64,000 bases of DNA from Selenomonas bovis DSM 23594 (GTDB lineage Bacteria; Bacillota; Negativicutes; Selenomonadales; Selenomonadaceae), in the NCBI RefSeq assembly GCF_000381005.1, contig NZ_KB908379.1:278733-342732 (forward strand), given 5' to 3'. Of the stretch, positions 35,836 to 45,420 are shown piece by piece; the stretch's first letter is position 1; each line of letters begins with the position of its first letter. The notes under the pieces were generated by a model that was not told the DNA's origin, did no database searches, and was given only the letters and a program-made list of their open reading frames with translations. The translations under genes were made by a program, and so were the position numbers.

Positions 35836-36712
35836 CCTCCGGCCTCCTATCCCAGTAACGAATCGCTGCGAGCGCGTCGGCGGAGAGACGGCAGGGCAGC
35901 GTCTTGAGCGCCTGCACGACCGCCGCCATGCGCTCCGGCTGCCGCCGTGCGAGCGCGAGCCGCAGTTCGCATAGGTACGGCCCCTCCTCCCCCGGATGCT
36001 GCCGTGCATAGTCTCGGAGCACCGCCTCCGCCTGCCCGTACGCCCCGGACGCGAGCAACTGGCGCAGCGCCTGCTCGAAATAAAGCGTGCTCTCAGGATG
36101 CGCCTTAGCGAGCGCCGCGAGCGCCGAAAGCAGCGCCCCGCGCTTCTCGCGCCGCGACACCTCATCGCCGCTGCCGCTCGCGAGGAATGCCTCGAGCGTC
36201 GCCGCATAGCGGCGGAGCAGCGGCTCGTCATCCGCCCCCGCCGCCCGCAGCTGCTGCTCGAGCGCGTAGAGCTCCGCTGCGAGTTTCTCCGCGCGCGCCG
36301 TCATCAGCGACACGGCGTAGTAGGCAATCTCGCGGTCCTCATCGTGCACGGCCTGACGGAGCACGGCCTCGTTGTTCACGACCTCCTGCTTGATAGCGTC
36401 GGTAAAGAGCCTGCGCCGCAGGCGCGCATCCCCGAGCAGATACGTATCCTGGAGCGGCACGACATCCGCCTGATACGCGAGCGGCTCGAGGGAAATCATC
36501 GCCCGCTGCCGTCCCTCCTCATAGAGTGGCAGCGCTCCCGTATGGAGCAGGTGGCAGGTGATGTGCCAGACTACAAGGATCGCAAAGCCAAAAAACGGCA
36601 GCAGGAGCACCAGGAGCGTCTCCGCCGCTGCCTGCAGCCGCGGCAGGCGCTGGACTGCTGCGAGCGCATAGGCGGCCGTGAGCAGGAGATGAAAAGCCAG
36701 TCCTACCATCAT
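35828..36712 (-). CDS. pelE: PelE-like membrane/TPR protein
   Basis: The 294-residue protein has two N-terminal membrane helices (residues about 4-20 and 30-50) and a helical soluble part with TPR-like pairs (ESTLYFEQALRQLLASG, AYGQAEAVLRDYARQHPG). This matches PelE, which binds PelD and helps assemble the synthase complex. It overlaps pelD by 4 bases and pelA by 8. Confidence 0.8.
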   Translation of the reverse strand: MMVGLAFHLLLTAAYALAAVQRLPRLQAAAETLLVLLLPFFGFAILVVWHITCHLLHTGALPLYEEGRQRAMISLEPLAYQADVVPLQDTYLLGDARLRRRLFTDAIKQEVVNNEAVLRQAVHDEDREIAYYAVSLMTARAEKLAAELYALEQQLRAAGADDEPLLRRYAATLEAFLASGSGDEVSRREKRGALLSALAALAKAHPESTLYFEQALRQLLASGAYGQAEAVLRDYARQHPGEEGPYLCELRLALARRQPERMAAVVQALKTLPCRLSADALAAIRYWDRRPEDE

Positions 36713-38865
36713 AACGACTGCACCGCCTCTCCCTCGCCCGTCTCGATGCCCGCGCGCGCGAGCCGCTGCCGCACGAGCGCGAGCGTCTCCCCCGTGACAT
36801 CCGGCAGCAGCAGATAGAGACCGCCCGCATGCTCACCGACAAAATCCTCTGCGCGAATCACGCGCGAGAGCACAGCATCGAGCGACGCCGCGTCCCGCGG
36901 CCCGCTCAGGATCGGCACGAGAGACGCCGGGTAGTCAGACGCGAGCTTCTCCCTGTGTCCGATCGCCGCGAGCACCTTGTCGAACTCCGCCGCGCGCAGG
37001 ATGCGCGTCCCCGGCAGATATTTCCGCTCGGCGGCCTCCCGCTCCCAGGCGTAAGCGCGACCGAGCGAGGCGGCGATGAGGCGCGCCGTGACCGCGAGCA
37101 GATTCTGCTGCGCGAAGCTCCACTGGTCGAAATCCATACCGAAGAGCTCGATGACAGCGATTGTCCTGCCCTCATAGACCACAGGCGCCGCGAGATCCGG
37201 CACATCATCCGCAAGCGTGCGGTTGACATAGATCTTCTGTTCGCGCAGCAGCGTCGCGAGGAACGGCAGACTGTCGACGCGCAGCGAGCGCGGCTTGTCG
37301 GCCGTATGCGCGCCGAGACGGACCTTCTGCCGCAGATAGCGGCCATCCACCCCCACGATATAGACGATGACATCCTCCACCGCGAGAATCTCCGAGGTCA
37401 CGAGCGCCGCCTGCGTGAATACATTCTCCTCATCCACGCTGTCGAGGCGGCGCACGATGCTGTAGAGACGGCCGATGCTGTCATCTGCGTTCACGATCTG
37501 CCGATAGAGCTTATCCTTGACGGCAACGCTCTCGTCAAAGAGGCGCTTCAGGAACCCATAACGTTCCGCCGCCCGCTGCTTCTGCCACCATGCCGCCTCA
37601 CGCGCATGCGCCGCGCGGTCGGCGAAATAGCCCGTGAGCACACCGATGAAGAAATAGGAAATCATCAGGAGCAGCAGAGATGGCTCATAGAGCATCGCGA
37701 CGAGATCCGCGCCGCGACGCAGTTCACCTGTAATCAGCACGAGCAGTGAAAGCACAACTGCCGACAGCGATTGACGCTTGCCGTAGAGCAGGCCCATCGC
37801 ACTGATGTAGAGATAACTGAGCACGAAGGAAGGCCAGCGCTCCCCCGCGAAGACCGTGCCGGAGAGCGCGCCGACGAGCAGCGCCCCCGCCATATTTTCC
37901 AGCCAGGGAACGAGCGAGCGCAGACGCTCCTTGCGCCGCACACGGCGCGCCGCTGCCTGCTGACGCAGCCTCGCCTCCCGCCATGCCGCGAGCGCTTGCG
38001 CGCAGATCTCTCCGAGCTGCGCCGGAAACTGTGCGTGCGCCCGCCAGCCGAGCTCCCGCTCCGCCGCAGCGGCGGAAAGCTCCGGCAGCGCATAAGGCAG
38101 AACTTGCTCCTCTCCCGCCTGCAGACGTGTGAGGACCTCCGCCAGCGTCCGCTGCTCCGACTGCGGCAGAACCGCTCGCAGCGACGCGGCAAACATGGGG
38201 AACGTCACGCCCTGCGGCTCGGCAAATTCCATCACGTCACCCGCGAAATCTCGCTCCACGAGGCGCAGTAAACCGAACGCGGCATCCCGCGCGGAGAGAA
38301 AATACCGCGTGCCGCGCGTCTCGAGGCGCGGCAGCCGCTTCCTCTCACCGGAGAGCGCGGTGAGGCAGATCCCCAGCACGCCCTCCCCTAACGCGAGATG
38401 GTGTCCGTAGAGCTCCGGCAGGCGCACCACCGTCAGCTGTGCGCCCGCTGTCTGCTTCCAGCGCAGCGCATAGGCCTCGAGGCACGCGAGCAGACAGCCC
38501 TTCTCCGTCCGCGCCCCATCAGCAGATGACGCTTCTGCCTGCGGCTGCACTGCCTCCGCGCCGCTCAGCAAGAGCACCCGTCCCACCCGGGCCACTCTCG
38601 CGAGCGAAAGCAGCCGCGCGAGCGCCGCCACCGGCTCCTCCTGACCGAGCAAGCCGTAGACAAGCACATCGATATGATGGACAGCCAATACATCCCGCGC
38701 CGCCGCATCCATGACGCCGCAATCATACGAGACGACGCCTGCTGCGCCGCACGGCCCCAGGGAAGCGACCGTCCAGCGCTCCCTCTGGAACACCTGCGCC
38801 AGCGGCTGTGCCAAGATTCCCGGCACACCTGCGAGCAGCAGCCTCTTTCCTATTTTATTTCCCAT
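36709..38865 (-). CDS. pelD: PelD-like c-di-GMP receptor with N-terminal SDR-like domain
   Basis: The 718-residue protein has an extra N-terminal Rossmann-like domain (LLLAGVPGILAQPLAQVF; an epimerase/SDR fold with no clean catalytic Tyr-x3-Lys), about four membrane helices near 330-430, a GAF region and a degenerate GGDEF domain. At 671-674 an RAED tetrad stands five residues before AGGLY, the position of the c-di-GMP inhibitory site relative to the GGDEF signature. Catalysis is ruled out by the altered signature, so binding is the expected role. I chose the ATG at 38865 behind GGAAGGAAC. It is the first gene of the operon. Confidence 0.85.
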   Translation of the reverse strand: MGNKIGKRLLLAGVPGILAQPLAQVFQRERWTVASLGPCGAAGVVSYDCGVMDAAARDVLAVHHIDVLVYGLLGQEEPVAALARLLSLARVARVGRVLLLSGAEAVQPQAEASSADGARTEKGCLLACLEAYALRWKQTAGAQLTVVRLPELYGHHLALGEGVLGICLTALSGERKRLPRLETRGTRYFLSARDAAFGLLRLVERDFAGDVMEFAEPQGVTFPMFAASLRAVLPQSEQRTLAEVLTRLQAGEEQVLPYALPELSAAAAERELGWRAHAQFPAQLGEICAQALAAWREARLRQQAAARRVRRKERLRSLVPWLENMAGALLVGALSGTVFAGERWPSFVLSYLYISAMGLLYGKRQSLSAVVLSLLVLITGELRRGADLVAMLYEPSLLLLMISYFFIGVLTGYFADRAAHAREAAWWQKQRAAERYGFLKRLFDESVAVKDKLYRQIVNADDSIGRLYSIVRRLDSVDEENVFTQAALVTSEILAVEDVIVYIVGVDGRYLRQKVRLGAHTADKPRSLRVDSLPFLATLLREQKIYVNRTLADDVPDLAAPVVYEGRTIAVIELFGMDFDQWSFAQQNLLAVTARLIAASLGRAYAWEREAAERKYLPGTRILRAAEFDKVLAAIGHREKLASDYPASLVPILSGPRDAASLDAVLSRVIRAEDFVGEHAGGLYLLLPDVTGETLALVRQRLARAGIETGEGEAVQSL

Positions 38866-38997
38866 AGTTCCTTCCCACAGTTTCTTTCCGCAAAGCGCCC
38901 CCCACGCCTCCGCAGTCACATCCGTCAGAAAACCGCAGATTTTGCCAGAAGAACCCTCGATCACTTACAAATAAAAAATTTCCATTGATAATAGATG

Positions 38998-39026
38998 ATT
39001 ATATCATATCTGCCTGTGGGGAACAA
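38998..39026 (-). promoter_or_regulatory. Promoter of the Pel operon
   Basis: Minus-strand -35 TTGTTC (39021-39026), 17-base spacer, extended -10 TGATATAAT (-10 at 38998-39003). It gives a leader of about 125 nt. I found no recognisable c-di-GMP riboswitch in that leader. Confidence 0.6.
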
Positions 39027-39064
39027 TCCACCTCTCACGCCCCCGCCACGTGCTGCAGCCATAC

Positions 39065-39754
39065 TCACCCCTCGCGCCAGAGGCGCACCATCTCGGCTGC
39101 CGCTGCCGCGGGATCTGCTGCGCCCGCGACGGCGCTCACGACGAAGAAGCCGTCGACCCCCGTCCGCCGCAGCGCCGCGAGGTCGCGCGCCTTGACGCCG
39201 CCGCCGACGACGACGGGCAGCGGGCTCCTCTCATGGAGCAGCCGCAGCTCCTCGCAGCCGTGCGTATAGACGCGCCCGTCGGCAGCGTGGCCCGCATCCG
39301 GCTTCGTCGCCGTGAGATGGAACGGCCCCGCACCGAAATAATCAATGTCCGCAGTATCGGCGCGCGCGACGTAGTCGACGAGCGTCGCCGTCGGCGCCGA
39401 GAGCCCGACGATCGCCTCCTCGCCGAGATATCTCCGACAGATGTCCGGCGGGATGTCCGTCTGTCCGACGTGGATGCCGTCGACCTTGATACCGCGCGCG
39501 CGCGCCGCGAGCACGACATCGAGACGGTCGTCGACGAGCAGCGGCACAGCATCCGCCCGGCCGAGCCGCGCGAGCACCGCCGCCGTCTCGCGGCAGAGCG
39601 CGATCATCTCCCGCGCCGTGGCCGTCTTCGAGCGCAGCTGCACGCAGGTGAAGCCCGCCGCCACAGCCTGTCCGACGATCTCCGGCACGGGCCGCCCGAA
39701 TGTATTCTCCGGACCGACGACGAGATACGCCGATACATCCAGATGTTTCCTCAT
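39065..39754 (-). CDS. thiE: Thiamine phosphate synthase
   Basis: The 229-residue TIM-barrel enzyme couples the thiazole and pyrimidine moieties of thiamine. Motifs include QLRSKTA, LLVDDRLDVVLAA, HVGQTDIPP, DYFGAGPF and the C-terminal VVVGGGVKARD phosphate loop. The start at 39754 follows a GGAAAGGAAAG stretch; an ATG 16 codons upstream is less likely. The gene stands alone, with no TPP riboswitch motif in the 200 bases upstream. Confidence 0.9.
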   Translation of the reverse strand: MRKHLDVSAYLVVGPENTFGRPVPEIVGQAVAAGFTCVQLRSKTATAREMIALCRETAAVLARLGRADAVPLLVDDRLDVVLAARARGIKVDGIHVGQTDIPPDICRRYLGEEAIVGLSAPTATLVDYVARADTADIDYFGAGPFHLTATKPDAGHAADGRVYTHGCEELRLLHERSPLPVVVGGGVKARDLAALRRTGVDGFFVVSAVAGAADPAAAAAEMVRLWREG

Positions 39755-39971
39755 ATCTTTTCTTTCCTTTCCTTTGCTTTCTCTTTGTCTACTTCTTCGC
39801 AAAAAGAAAAAATCCTGCCGGCCGCCGCCCTGGAAATGTCCGACCGGCCAGGCCCCGGATGATTTTTACCGGCAAACATGATATACTACGTTTGATATAG
39901 ACCTTGCGGAAGCACGATGCCGCAAGCGTTTCCTGTCGTTTTCCGTTTTTTTGCAAAGGATGTGTCATATT

Positions 39972-41306
39972 TTGGGTAGTACCGAGGCCGGCTTGCTGCT
40001 GGTGTTGATTGTCGTCTTGCTCTTGCTCAACAGCTTCTTCTCGCTCATCGAGACCGCGCTCATGGAGAGCCACCGGAGCCGCCTCGAGCGGCTCGCCGAC
40101 GAGGGCAGCGAGGACGCCGCCGCGGCGCTCGCGATCCTCGAGGAGCCGGAGGACGCGCTCTCCGTCGCGCAGATCGGCATCACGCTCATGGGCGTGCTGC
40201 TCGGCGCGGCGAGCGGGGCCTTGCTCGCGCCGCTCATGGGTGCGCTGCTCGCGCCTTTTCTGCCGCACGCGACGGTGCTCTCGCTCGCGCTCTCCATCGT
40301 GCTCATGACGTACATCATGCTGCTCTTCGGCGAGTTCCTGCCGAAGAAGACCGCCATGCAAAAGCCGGAGGAGGTCCTGCTGAACCACCACCGCGCGCTC
40401 CATCGCCTCACGCGCCTCTCGCGCCCGCTCATCACGCTCCTCTCGCGCTCGGCCAATCTCATCCTGCTCGTGCTCGGACTCAATCCGAAATTCGAGGACA
40501 CGGTGACGGAGGACGAGGTCAAGGACCTCATCGAGCAGGGAACGGAGGACGGCACCTTCGAGAAATCGGAACAGGCCATGGTCGACCGCGTGTTCCACCT
40601 CAGCGACCAGACGGCCTACGCGCTCATGACGCCGCGCACGCAGATGCTCTGGCTCGACCTCGAGGACAGCCTGCGCCACAACCTGCGCGTGATCCGCACG
40701 CACGCACAGTCCATCTTCCCCGTCGGACGCGAGAACCTCGACGATTTCTGCGGCATCCTCTACGCCAAGGATCTCTTGAACGCCGCGCTCACGCACAAGT
40801 CGCTCGAGCTCTCTCAGTATCTGCGCAAGCCGATGTTCGTGCCGCGCTCGATGGAGCTCTTCCGCCTGCTCGAGAAATTCCACGAGACGGGCATCCACGA
40901 GGCGATGGTACTCGACGAGTACGGCGGCGTCATCGGCATGATCACGCTCGACGACATCATGAGTGAGGTGCTCGGCGACTCCGCGCACAGCGCGCCGAGC
41001 GAGCCGCTCGCCATCACGCCGCGCGACGACCACTCGTGGTACGTCGACGGCCTCTACTCCATCGACGATTTCAAGGAGCGCTTCGACATCGACAAGCTGC
41101 CCGATGAGGATCACGACCACTATCAGACGATGGGAGGCTTCCTCACCTCGTATTTCGGCTACATCCCGAAGGTCGCGGAAAAGGCGGAGTGGAACGGCTT
41201 CACGTTCGAGGTCGTCGACATGGACCGCGCGCGCATCGACAAGATCCTTGTCACGAAAAACGAAAAGGACGAAGATCCCGCTGCAGACGATAAACCGCAG
41301 GATTGA
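39972..41306 (+). CDS. CorC/HlyC-type transporter-associated protein (CNNM-CBS)
   Basis: The 444-residue protein has a CNNM/DUF21 membrane domain with several N-terminal helices (LLLVLIVVLLLLNSFFS and TLMGVLLGAASGALLAPL), a pair of CBS domains including MVLDEYGGVIGMITLDDI, and a C-terminal CorC_HlyC domain. Homologues act in Mg2+ or Co2+ homeostasis. Despite the historical label, haemolysis is not expected. The start is ambiguous; I prefer the TTG at 39972, about ten bases after AAAGGA, over ATG 39960 or TTG 39951. Confidence 0.8.
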   Translation: MGSTEAGLLLVLIVVLLLLNSFFSLIETALMESHRSRLERLADEGSEDAAAALAILEEPEDALSVAQIGITLMGVLLGAASGALLAPLMGALLAPFLPHATVLSLALSIVLMTYIMLLFGEFLPKKTAMQKPEEVLLNHHRALHRLTRLSRPLITLLSRSANLILLVLGLNPKFEDTVTEDEVKDLIEQGTEDGTFEKSEQAMVDRVFHLSDQTAYALMTPRTQMLWLDLEDSLRHNLRVIRTHAQSIFPVGRENLDDFCGILYAKDLLNAALTHKSLELSQYLRKPMFVPRSMELFRLLEKFHETGIHEAMVLDEYGGVIGMITLDDIMSEVLGDSAHSAPSEPLAITPRDDHSWYVDGLYSIDDFKERFDIDKLPDEDHDHYQTMGGFLTSYFGYIPKVAEKAEWNGFTFEVVDMDRARIDKILVTKNEKDEDPAADDKPQD

Positions 41307-41351
41307 TCCCGCGCCGCGCTGGCGGCGCATCTACACGGAAAGGATTTGCCC

Positions 41352-42305
41352 ATGACAGAAGAAACCATGCTCGCCGCGCGGGAAAACGAGGAGGAAGCCG
41401 CCGCGCCGGACTGCCGCGAGATGCACGGCGTCGCCCGCATCGACAAGGGCGCCGACTCGCGGCGCACGCTCTTCCTCGAAGGATTCCACGACGGCATCCC
41501 CATCGCACTCGGCTATTTCGTCGTCTCGTTCACGCTCGGCATCGCGGCGAAGGCAGCGGGACTCTCCCCCTTTCAGGGATTCCTCGCGAGCTTCTTCAAC
41601 AACGCCTCGGCCGGCGAGTACGCCGCGTTTACCCTCATCGCCGCTAAGGCTTCCTATCTCGAGCTCGCCGTCATGACACTCGTCGCCAACGCGCGCTACA
41701 TGCTCATGAGCTGCGTCGTAAGTCAGAAATTTGCGCCCGGCACGCCGCTCTATCACCGGCTGCTCGTCGGCTTCGACATCACCGATGAGATTTTCGGCAT
41801 CACGATCGCGCGCCCCGGCCGCCTCGCGCCCTTCTACAACTACGGCGCGATGTCCGTCGCGCTGCCCGGCTGGGCCGTCGGTACAGCGCTCGGCGTCATC
41901 GCGGGGAACCTCCTCTCGCTGCGCCTCGTGAGCGCGCTCTCCGTCGCGCTCTTCGGCATGTTCCTCTGGGTCATCATCCCCGCGGCGCGCGCGAGCCGCG
42001 TCGTCTGCGGCCTCGTCGCCGCGAGCTTCCTGCTGAGCTTCGCCGCGGGCTCCCTGCCGCTGCTCTCCGAGCTCTCCTCCGGCACGCGCACGATCCTCCT
42101 GACCGTCGCCATCGCCGCCTGCGGCGCCTATTTCTTCCCCGTCCGCGAGGCGGCGGAGACAGCCGCCAGCGAACCGTCCGCTCCGGTCAGCCAGCCGCCA
42201 GAAGCAGAGTACACAGACACCACAGACACCGCAGACAGCTTGCCAACAGACGCATCGTCGATAGCAGCGCAGGCACCGACAAAGCACGAGGAGGCGAACG
42301 ACTGA
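41352..42305 (+). CDS. azlC: Branched-chain amino acid exporter large subunit AzlC
   Basis: The 317-residue protein has a polar 40-residue N-terminus, then AzlC family helices with the motif FHDGIPIALGYFVVSFTLG and YMLMSCVVSQKF, and a long polar tail after residue 260 that is not part of the usual domain. AzlC and AzlD together export branched-chain amino acids. The ATG at 41352 follows GGAAAGG. Its stop shares one base with the azlD start. Confidence 0.9.
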   Translation: MTEETMLAARENEEEAAAPDCREMHGVARIDKGADSRRTLFLEGFHDGIPIALGYFVVSFTLGIAAKAAGLSPFQGFLASFFNNASAGEYAAFTLIAAKASYLELAVMTLVANARYMLMSCVVSQKFAPGTPLYHRLLVGFDITDEIFGITIARPGRLAPFYNYGAMSVALPGWAVGTALGVIAGNLLSLRLVSALSVALFGMFLWVIIPAARASRVVCGLVAASFLLSFAAGSLPLLSELSSGTRTILLTVAIAACGAYFFPVREAAETAASEPSAPVSQPPEAEYTDTTDTADSLPTDASSIAAQAPTKHEEAND

Positions 42306-42610
42306 TGGACTCCATGTATCTCTATCTGCTCGTCATGAGCGCCGTGACCATTGCCATCCGCCTCGTGCCGCTCACCCTCATCCGCGGGGAGATCAAAAAC
42401 ACCTTCCTGCGCTCCTTCCTCTACTACGTCCCCTACGTGACGCTCGCCGTCATGACCTTCCCCGCCATCCTCTCCGCCACGCAGACGCCGACAGCAGGCG
42501 CGCTCGCCTTCCTCGCAGGCATCGCACTCGCCTGGTACGGCGCGAGCCTCTTCAAAGTCTCCGCCGCCTGCTGCCTCATCGTCTTCGGCGTCGAGCTGCT
42601 GCTCTGCTGA
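42305..42610 (+). CDS. azlD: Branched-chain amino acid exporter small subunit AzlD
   Basis: The 101-residue protein has four hydrophobic helices with the AzlD motif AIRLVPLTLI near the N-terminus and YYVPYVTLAVMTFPAIL. It forms a pair with AzlC and overlaps it by one base. The nearest neighbour downstream, on the other strand, is leuS, another branched-chain amino acid gene. Confidence 0.9.
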   Translation: MDSMYLYLLVMSAVTIAIRLVPLTLIRGEIKNTFLRSFLYYVPYVTLAVMTFPAILSATQTPTAGALAFLAGIALAWYGASLFKVSAACCLIVFGVELLLC

Positions 42611-42626
42611 AGCACGCATCGGCTGC

Positions 42627-42794
42627 TTAAGGAAGCACTGATTAAATGAAGTGCTCCGGATTTACGTGGATGCGCTGTATCTCTCTAGGAGACAAAACGC
42701 AGGCGTAGCCGAAGCTACGCTGAGGTTTGTCGACGACGAGAGGACAGCACAGACGCGTGACGACGGAGTGCTGAATGAATCAATGCTTCTTTAA
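42627..42794. repeat. MITE-like element, full copy A
   Basis: A 168-bp element with imperfect 30-base inverted termini: the left end TTAAGGAAGCACTGATTAAA and the right end, read on the minus strand, TTAAAGAAGCATTGATTCAT. It has an internal palindrome GCGTAGCCGAAGCTACGC. It matches copy B at 54736-54899 in the opposite orientation along its length. No coding capacity. With the terminator at 42814-42858 it fills the azlD-leuS gap (42611-42920). Confidence 0.75.
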
Positions 42795-42813
42795 TACGAC
42801 ACGCCACCTAGCG

Positions 42814-42858
42814 AAAACGCACCGGGAAACATTCCTGAGATGTTTCCCGGTGCGTTTT
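42814..42858. terminator. Bidirectional terminator between azlD and leuS
   Basis: A 17-bp perfect stem (ACGCACCGGGAAACAT with its complement) with T tracts on both sides. It can stop both azlCD (plus) and leuS (minus) transcripts. Confidence 0.85.
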
Positions 42859-42920
42859 ATTCCCTGTCTTGCGCCTTGCCCTTCGGCAGCAGCATCACAA
42901 GATCGCCGACCTTATTTTTC

Positions 42921-45398
42921 TCAGCCCTTTACGACGATGTTCACGAGCTTCTTCGGCACGCAGATGACCTTGACGATGGTCTTGCCCGCCGTGAGCTCCT
43001 GCACGCGCGCGTTCTCCTTCGCCGCCTGCTCCATCGCCGCGCGGTCCGCGCCGGCGGGGAGCATAATGCGGCCGCGCACCTTGCCGTTGATCTGCAGGAC
43101 GATCTCGACCTCGTCGACCTTGAGCGCTTCCTCGTCATAGGATGGCCATTTCTGCTGATGGACGCTGCCCGCGGCGAAGAGGCGGCTCCAGAGTTCCTCC
43201 GCGATGTGCGGCGCGAACGGCGCGAGCATGAGCAGGAGGTCGCGCGCCGTCTCGCGCGCGAGCCCCGCGTTCAGCTCCTTGTCCTGGAACGTGTAGATGG
43301 CGTTGACGAGCTCCATGATGGAGGAGACAGCCGTATTGAACATGAACCGGTCGCGGATGTCCTCCGTGACCTTCTTGATGGTCGTATGGAGCACGCGGCG
43401 CAGGTCTTTCTCCTCCTTCGTGAGCGCGCTCACGTCATAGGCATCCTCGCCCGCCTTGACCGCCTGCTCGAAGTGCAGCAGGATGCGCCAGACGCGGCCG
43501 AGGAAGCGATACGCGCCCTCGACGCCCTGGTCGCTCCATTCAAGATCGCGGTCGACGGGCGCCGCGAAGAGGATGAAGAGGCGCGCGGTATCGGCGCCGT
43601 ATTTCGCGATGATCTCCTCCGGCGAGACGACATTGCCCTTCGACTTCGACATCTTCGAGCCGTCCTTGAGGACCATGCCCTGCGTGAGCAGATTCGTGAA
43701 CGGCTCATCGAAATCGACGAGCCCCGCGTCGTGCAGCACCTTCGTGAAGAAGCGCGAGTACAGCAGATGCAGGATGGCGTGCTCGATACCGCCGATGTAC
43801 TGGTCGACCGGCGCCCAGTAATTCACCTTGTCCTTCGCGAACGGCGCCTTGTCGTTCTTCGGATCTGTGTAGCGCAGATAGTACCACGACGAGCAGATGA
43901 ACGTGTCCATCGTGTCCGTCTCGCGCGTCGCGTCCGCGCCGCATTTCGGACACTTGCAATGCACGAAGCGCTCGCTCGAGGCGAGCGGCGAAAGGCTGCC
44001 CTGCTCGAACGACACATCCTCCGGCAGCAGCACCGGCAGATCCTCCTCCGGCACGAGCACCTCGCCGCAGTGCGGGCAGTTGATGACAGGAATCGGCGCG
44101 CCCCAGTAGCGCTGGCGCGAGATGAGCCAGTCGCGCAGGCGGAAGTTCACGCGGCGCTTGCCGAAGCCCTCCTTCTCCGCCTTGTCCATGATGCCCTGCA
44201 TCGCCGCCTTGATGTCGAGGCCGCTGAACTCCGCAGAGTTGACGAGGACGCCGTTCTTGTCCGTGTACGCCTCCGTCATCTCCTCGAGCTTCAGCTCATG
44301 GTCGCGCGGCTGCAGCGTGATGATCTTCGGGATCTCATACTTCGTCGCGAACATCCAGTCGCGCGAATCCTCCGACGGCACGCCGATGACCGCGCCCGTG
44401 CCGTAGTCGGCGAGCACGTAGTTCGTGATCCAGATCTGCACTTCCTTGCCGTTGAAGGGGTTCACGCAGGTGATCCCCGTGTTGATGCCCTCTTTCTCCG
44501 ACTCGCTCGACGTGCGCTCCATCTCGCTCGTGTTGCGCACGCGCTTCACGAAGGCGCGGATCTCCTCCGCCTTGCCGCTCTTCTCGCAGATGGCGTCGAC
44601 GAGCTGATGCTCCGCCGCGAGCGCGAGGAACGTGATGCCGTAGACCGTATCCGGGCGCGTCGTATAGGCGGCGATCTTCGTCCCGAGCGCCGGGCAGTCG
44701 AGCGAGAATTCGAGTCCCTCGCTGCGGCCGATCCAGTTCTCCTGCATCGTCTTGACGCGCTCCGGCCAGCCCTTGAGCTTATCGAGATCCTTCAGCAGCA
44801 CGTCGGCGTAGTCCGTGATTTTCAGGAACCACTGCGAGAGATCCTTTTTCTCCACGGGCGAGTCGCAGCGCCAGCACTTGCCGTCGATGACCTGCTCGTT
44901 CGCGAGCACCGTGCCGCAGGTATCACACCAGTTGACCGACGCCTTTTTCTTGTACGCGAGGCCGCGTTTGTAGAAAAGCTCGAAGAGCCACTGCGTCCAC
45001 TTGTAGTACGAAGGATCGCAGGTCTTGACCTCGCGCTCCCAATCGTAGGAAAGCCCCATCTCCTTCTGCTGGCGCTCCATGTTCTCGATGTTGCTGTACG
45101 TCCAGTCCGCGGGCTTCACGCCGTGCTTGATGGCCGCGTTCTCCGCCGGCATGCCGAACGAGTCGAAGCCCATCGGATGCAGCACGTTGTAGCCCTCCAT
45201 CGTCTTGTAGCGCGCCATGACATCGCCGATGGAGTAGTTGCGCACATGGCCCATGTGGAGATTGCCCGAGGGATACGGGAACATCTCGAGCGCGTAATAC
45301 TTCGGACGCGCGGGATCAGCCTCCGTCTTGTAGACCTGCTGCTCCTCCCATTTCTTCTGCCATTTCTTTTCGATTTCCTGCGGATTGTAGCGTTCCAT
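42921..45398 (-). CDS. leuS: Leucyl-tRNA synthetase
   Basis: The 825-residue class I synthetase has HIGH as [16 protein letters not shown], the CP1 editing domain, the KMSKS signature [11 protein letters not shown] and a C-terminal anticodon-binding region. The length fits bacterial LeuRS. The ATG at 45398 follows GGGAGG; the open frame continues into the T-box leader and does not represent protein. Expression is controlled by the T-box upstream. Confidence 0.97.
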   Translation of the reverse strand: MERYNPQEIEKKWQKKWEEQQVYKTEADPARPKYYALEMFPYPSGNLHMGHVRNYSIGDVMARYKTMEGYNVLHPMGFDSFGMPAENAAIKHGVKPADWTYSNIENMERQQKEMGLSYDWEREVKTCDPSYYKWTQWLFELFYKRGLAYKKKASVNWCDTCGTVLANEQVIDGKCWRCDSPVEKKDLSQWFLKITDYADVLLKDLDKLKGWPERVKTMQENWIGRSEGLEFSLDCPALGTKIAAYTTRPDTVYGITFLALAAEHQLVDAICEKSGKAEEIRAFVKRVRNTSEMERTSSESEKEGINTGITCVNPFNGKEVQIWITNYVLADYGTGAVIGVPSEDSRDWMFATKYEIPKIITLQPRDHELKLEEMTEAYTDKNGVLVNSAEFSGLDIKAAMQGIMDKAEKEGFGKRRVNFRLRDWLISRQRYWGAPIPVINCPHCGEVLVPEEDLPVLLPEDVSFEQGSLSPLASSERFVHCKCPKCGADATRETDTMDTFICSSWYYLRYTDPKNDKAPFAKDKVNYWAPVDQYIGGIEHAILHLLYSRFFTKVLHDAGLVDFDEPFTNLLTQGMVLKDGSKMSKSKGNVVSPEEIIAKYGADTARLFILFAAPVDRDLEWSDQGVEGAYRFLGRVWRILLHFEQAVKAGEDAYDVSALTKEEKDLRRVLHTTIKKVTEDIRDRFMFNTAVSSIMELVNAIYTFQDKELNAGLARETARDLLLMLAPFAPHIAEELWSRLFAAGSVHQQKWPSYDEEALKVDEVEIVLQINGKVRGRIMLPAGADRAAMEQAAKENARVQELTAGKTIVKVICVPKKLVNIVVKG

Positions 45399-45420
45399 TG
45401 ATGTTCCTCCCAAAGGGGCC

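Noticed and set aside
38866..38991. Riboswitch in the Pel operon leader
   Set aside because: The leader is GC-rich near its end and could fold, but no known class can be recognised by eye.
39755..39960. TPP riboswitch before thiE
   Set aside because: The CUGAGA and other conserved thi-box bases are not present in the region.
42840..45401. An 853-codon open frame on the plus strand opposite leuS
   Set aside because: It is fully antisense to leuS, which has all synthetase motifs. High GC content produces long antisense frames. The translated product is Arg/Leu-rich with no recognisable domain.
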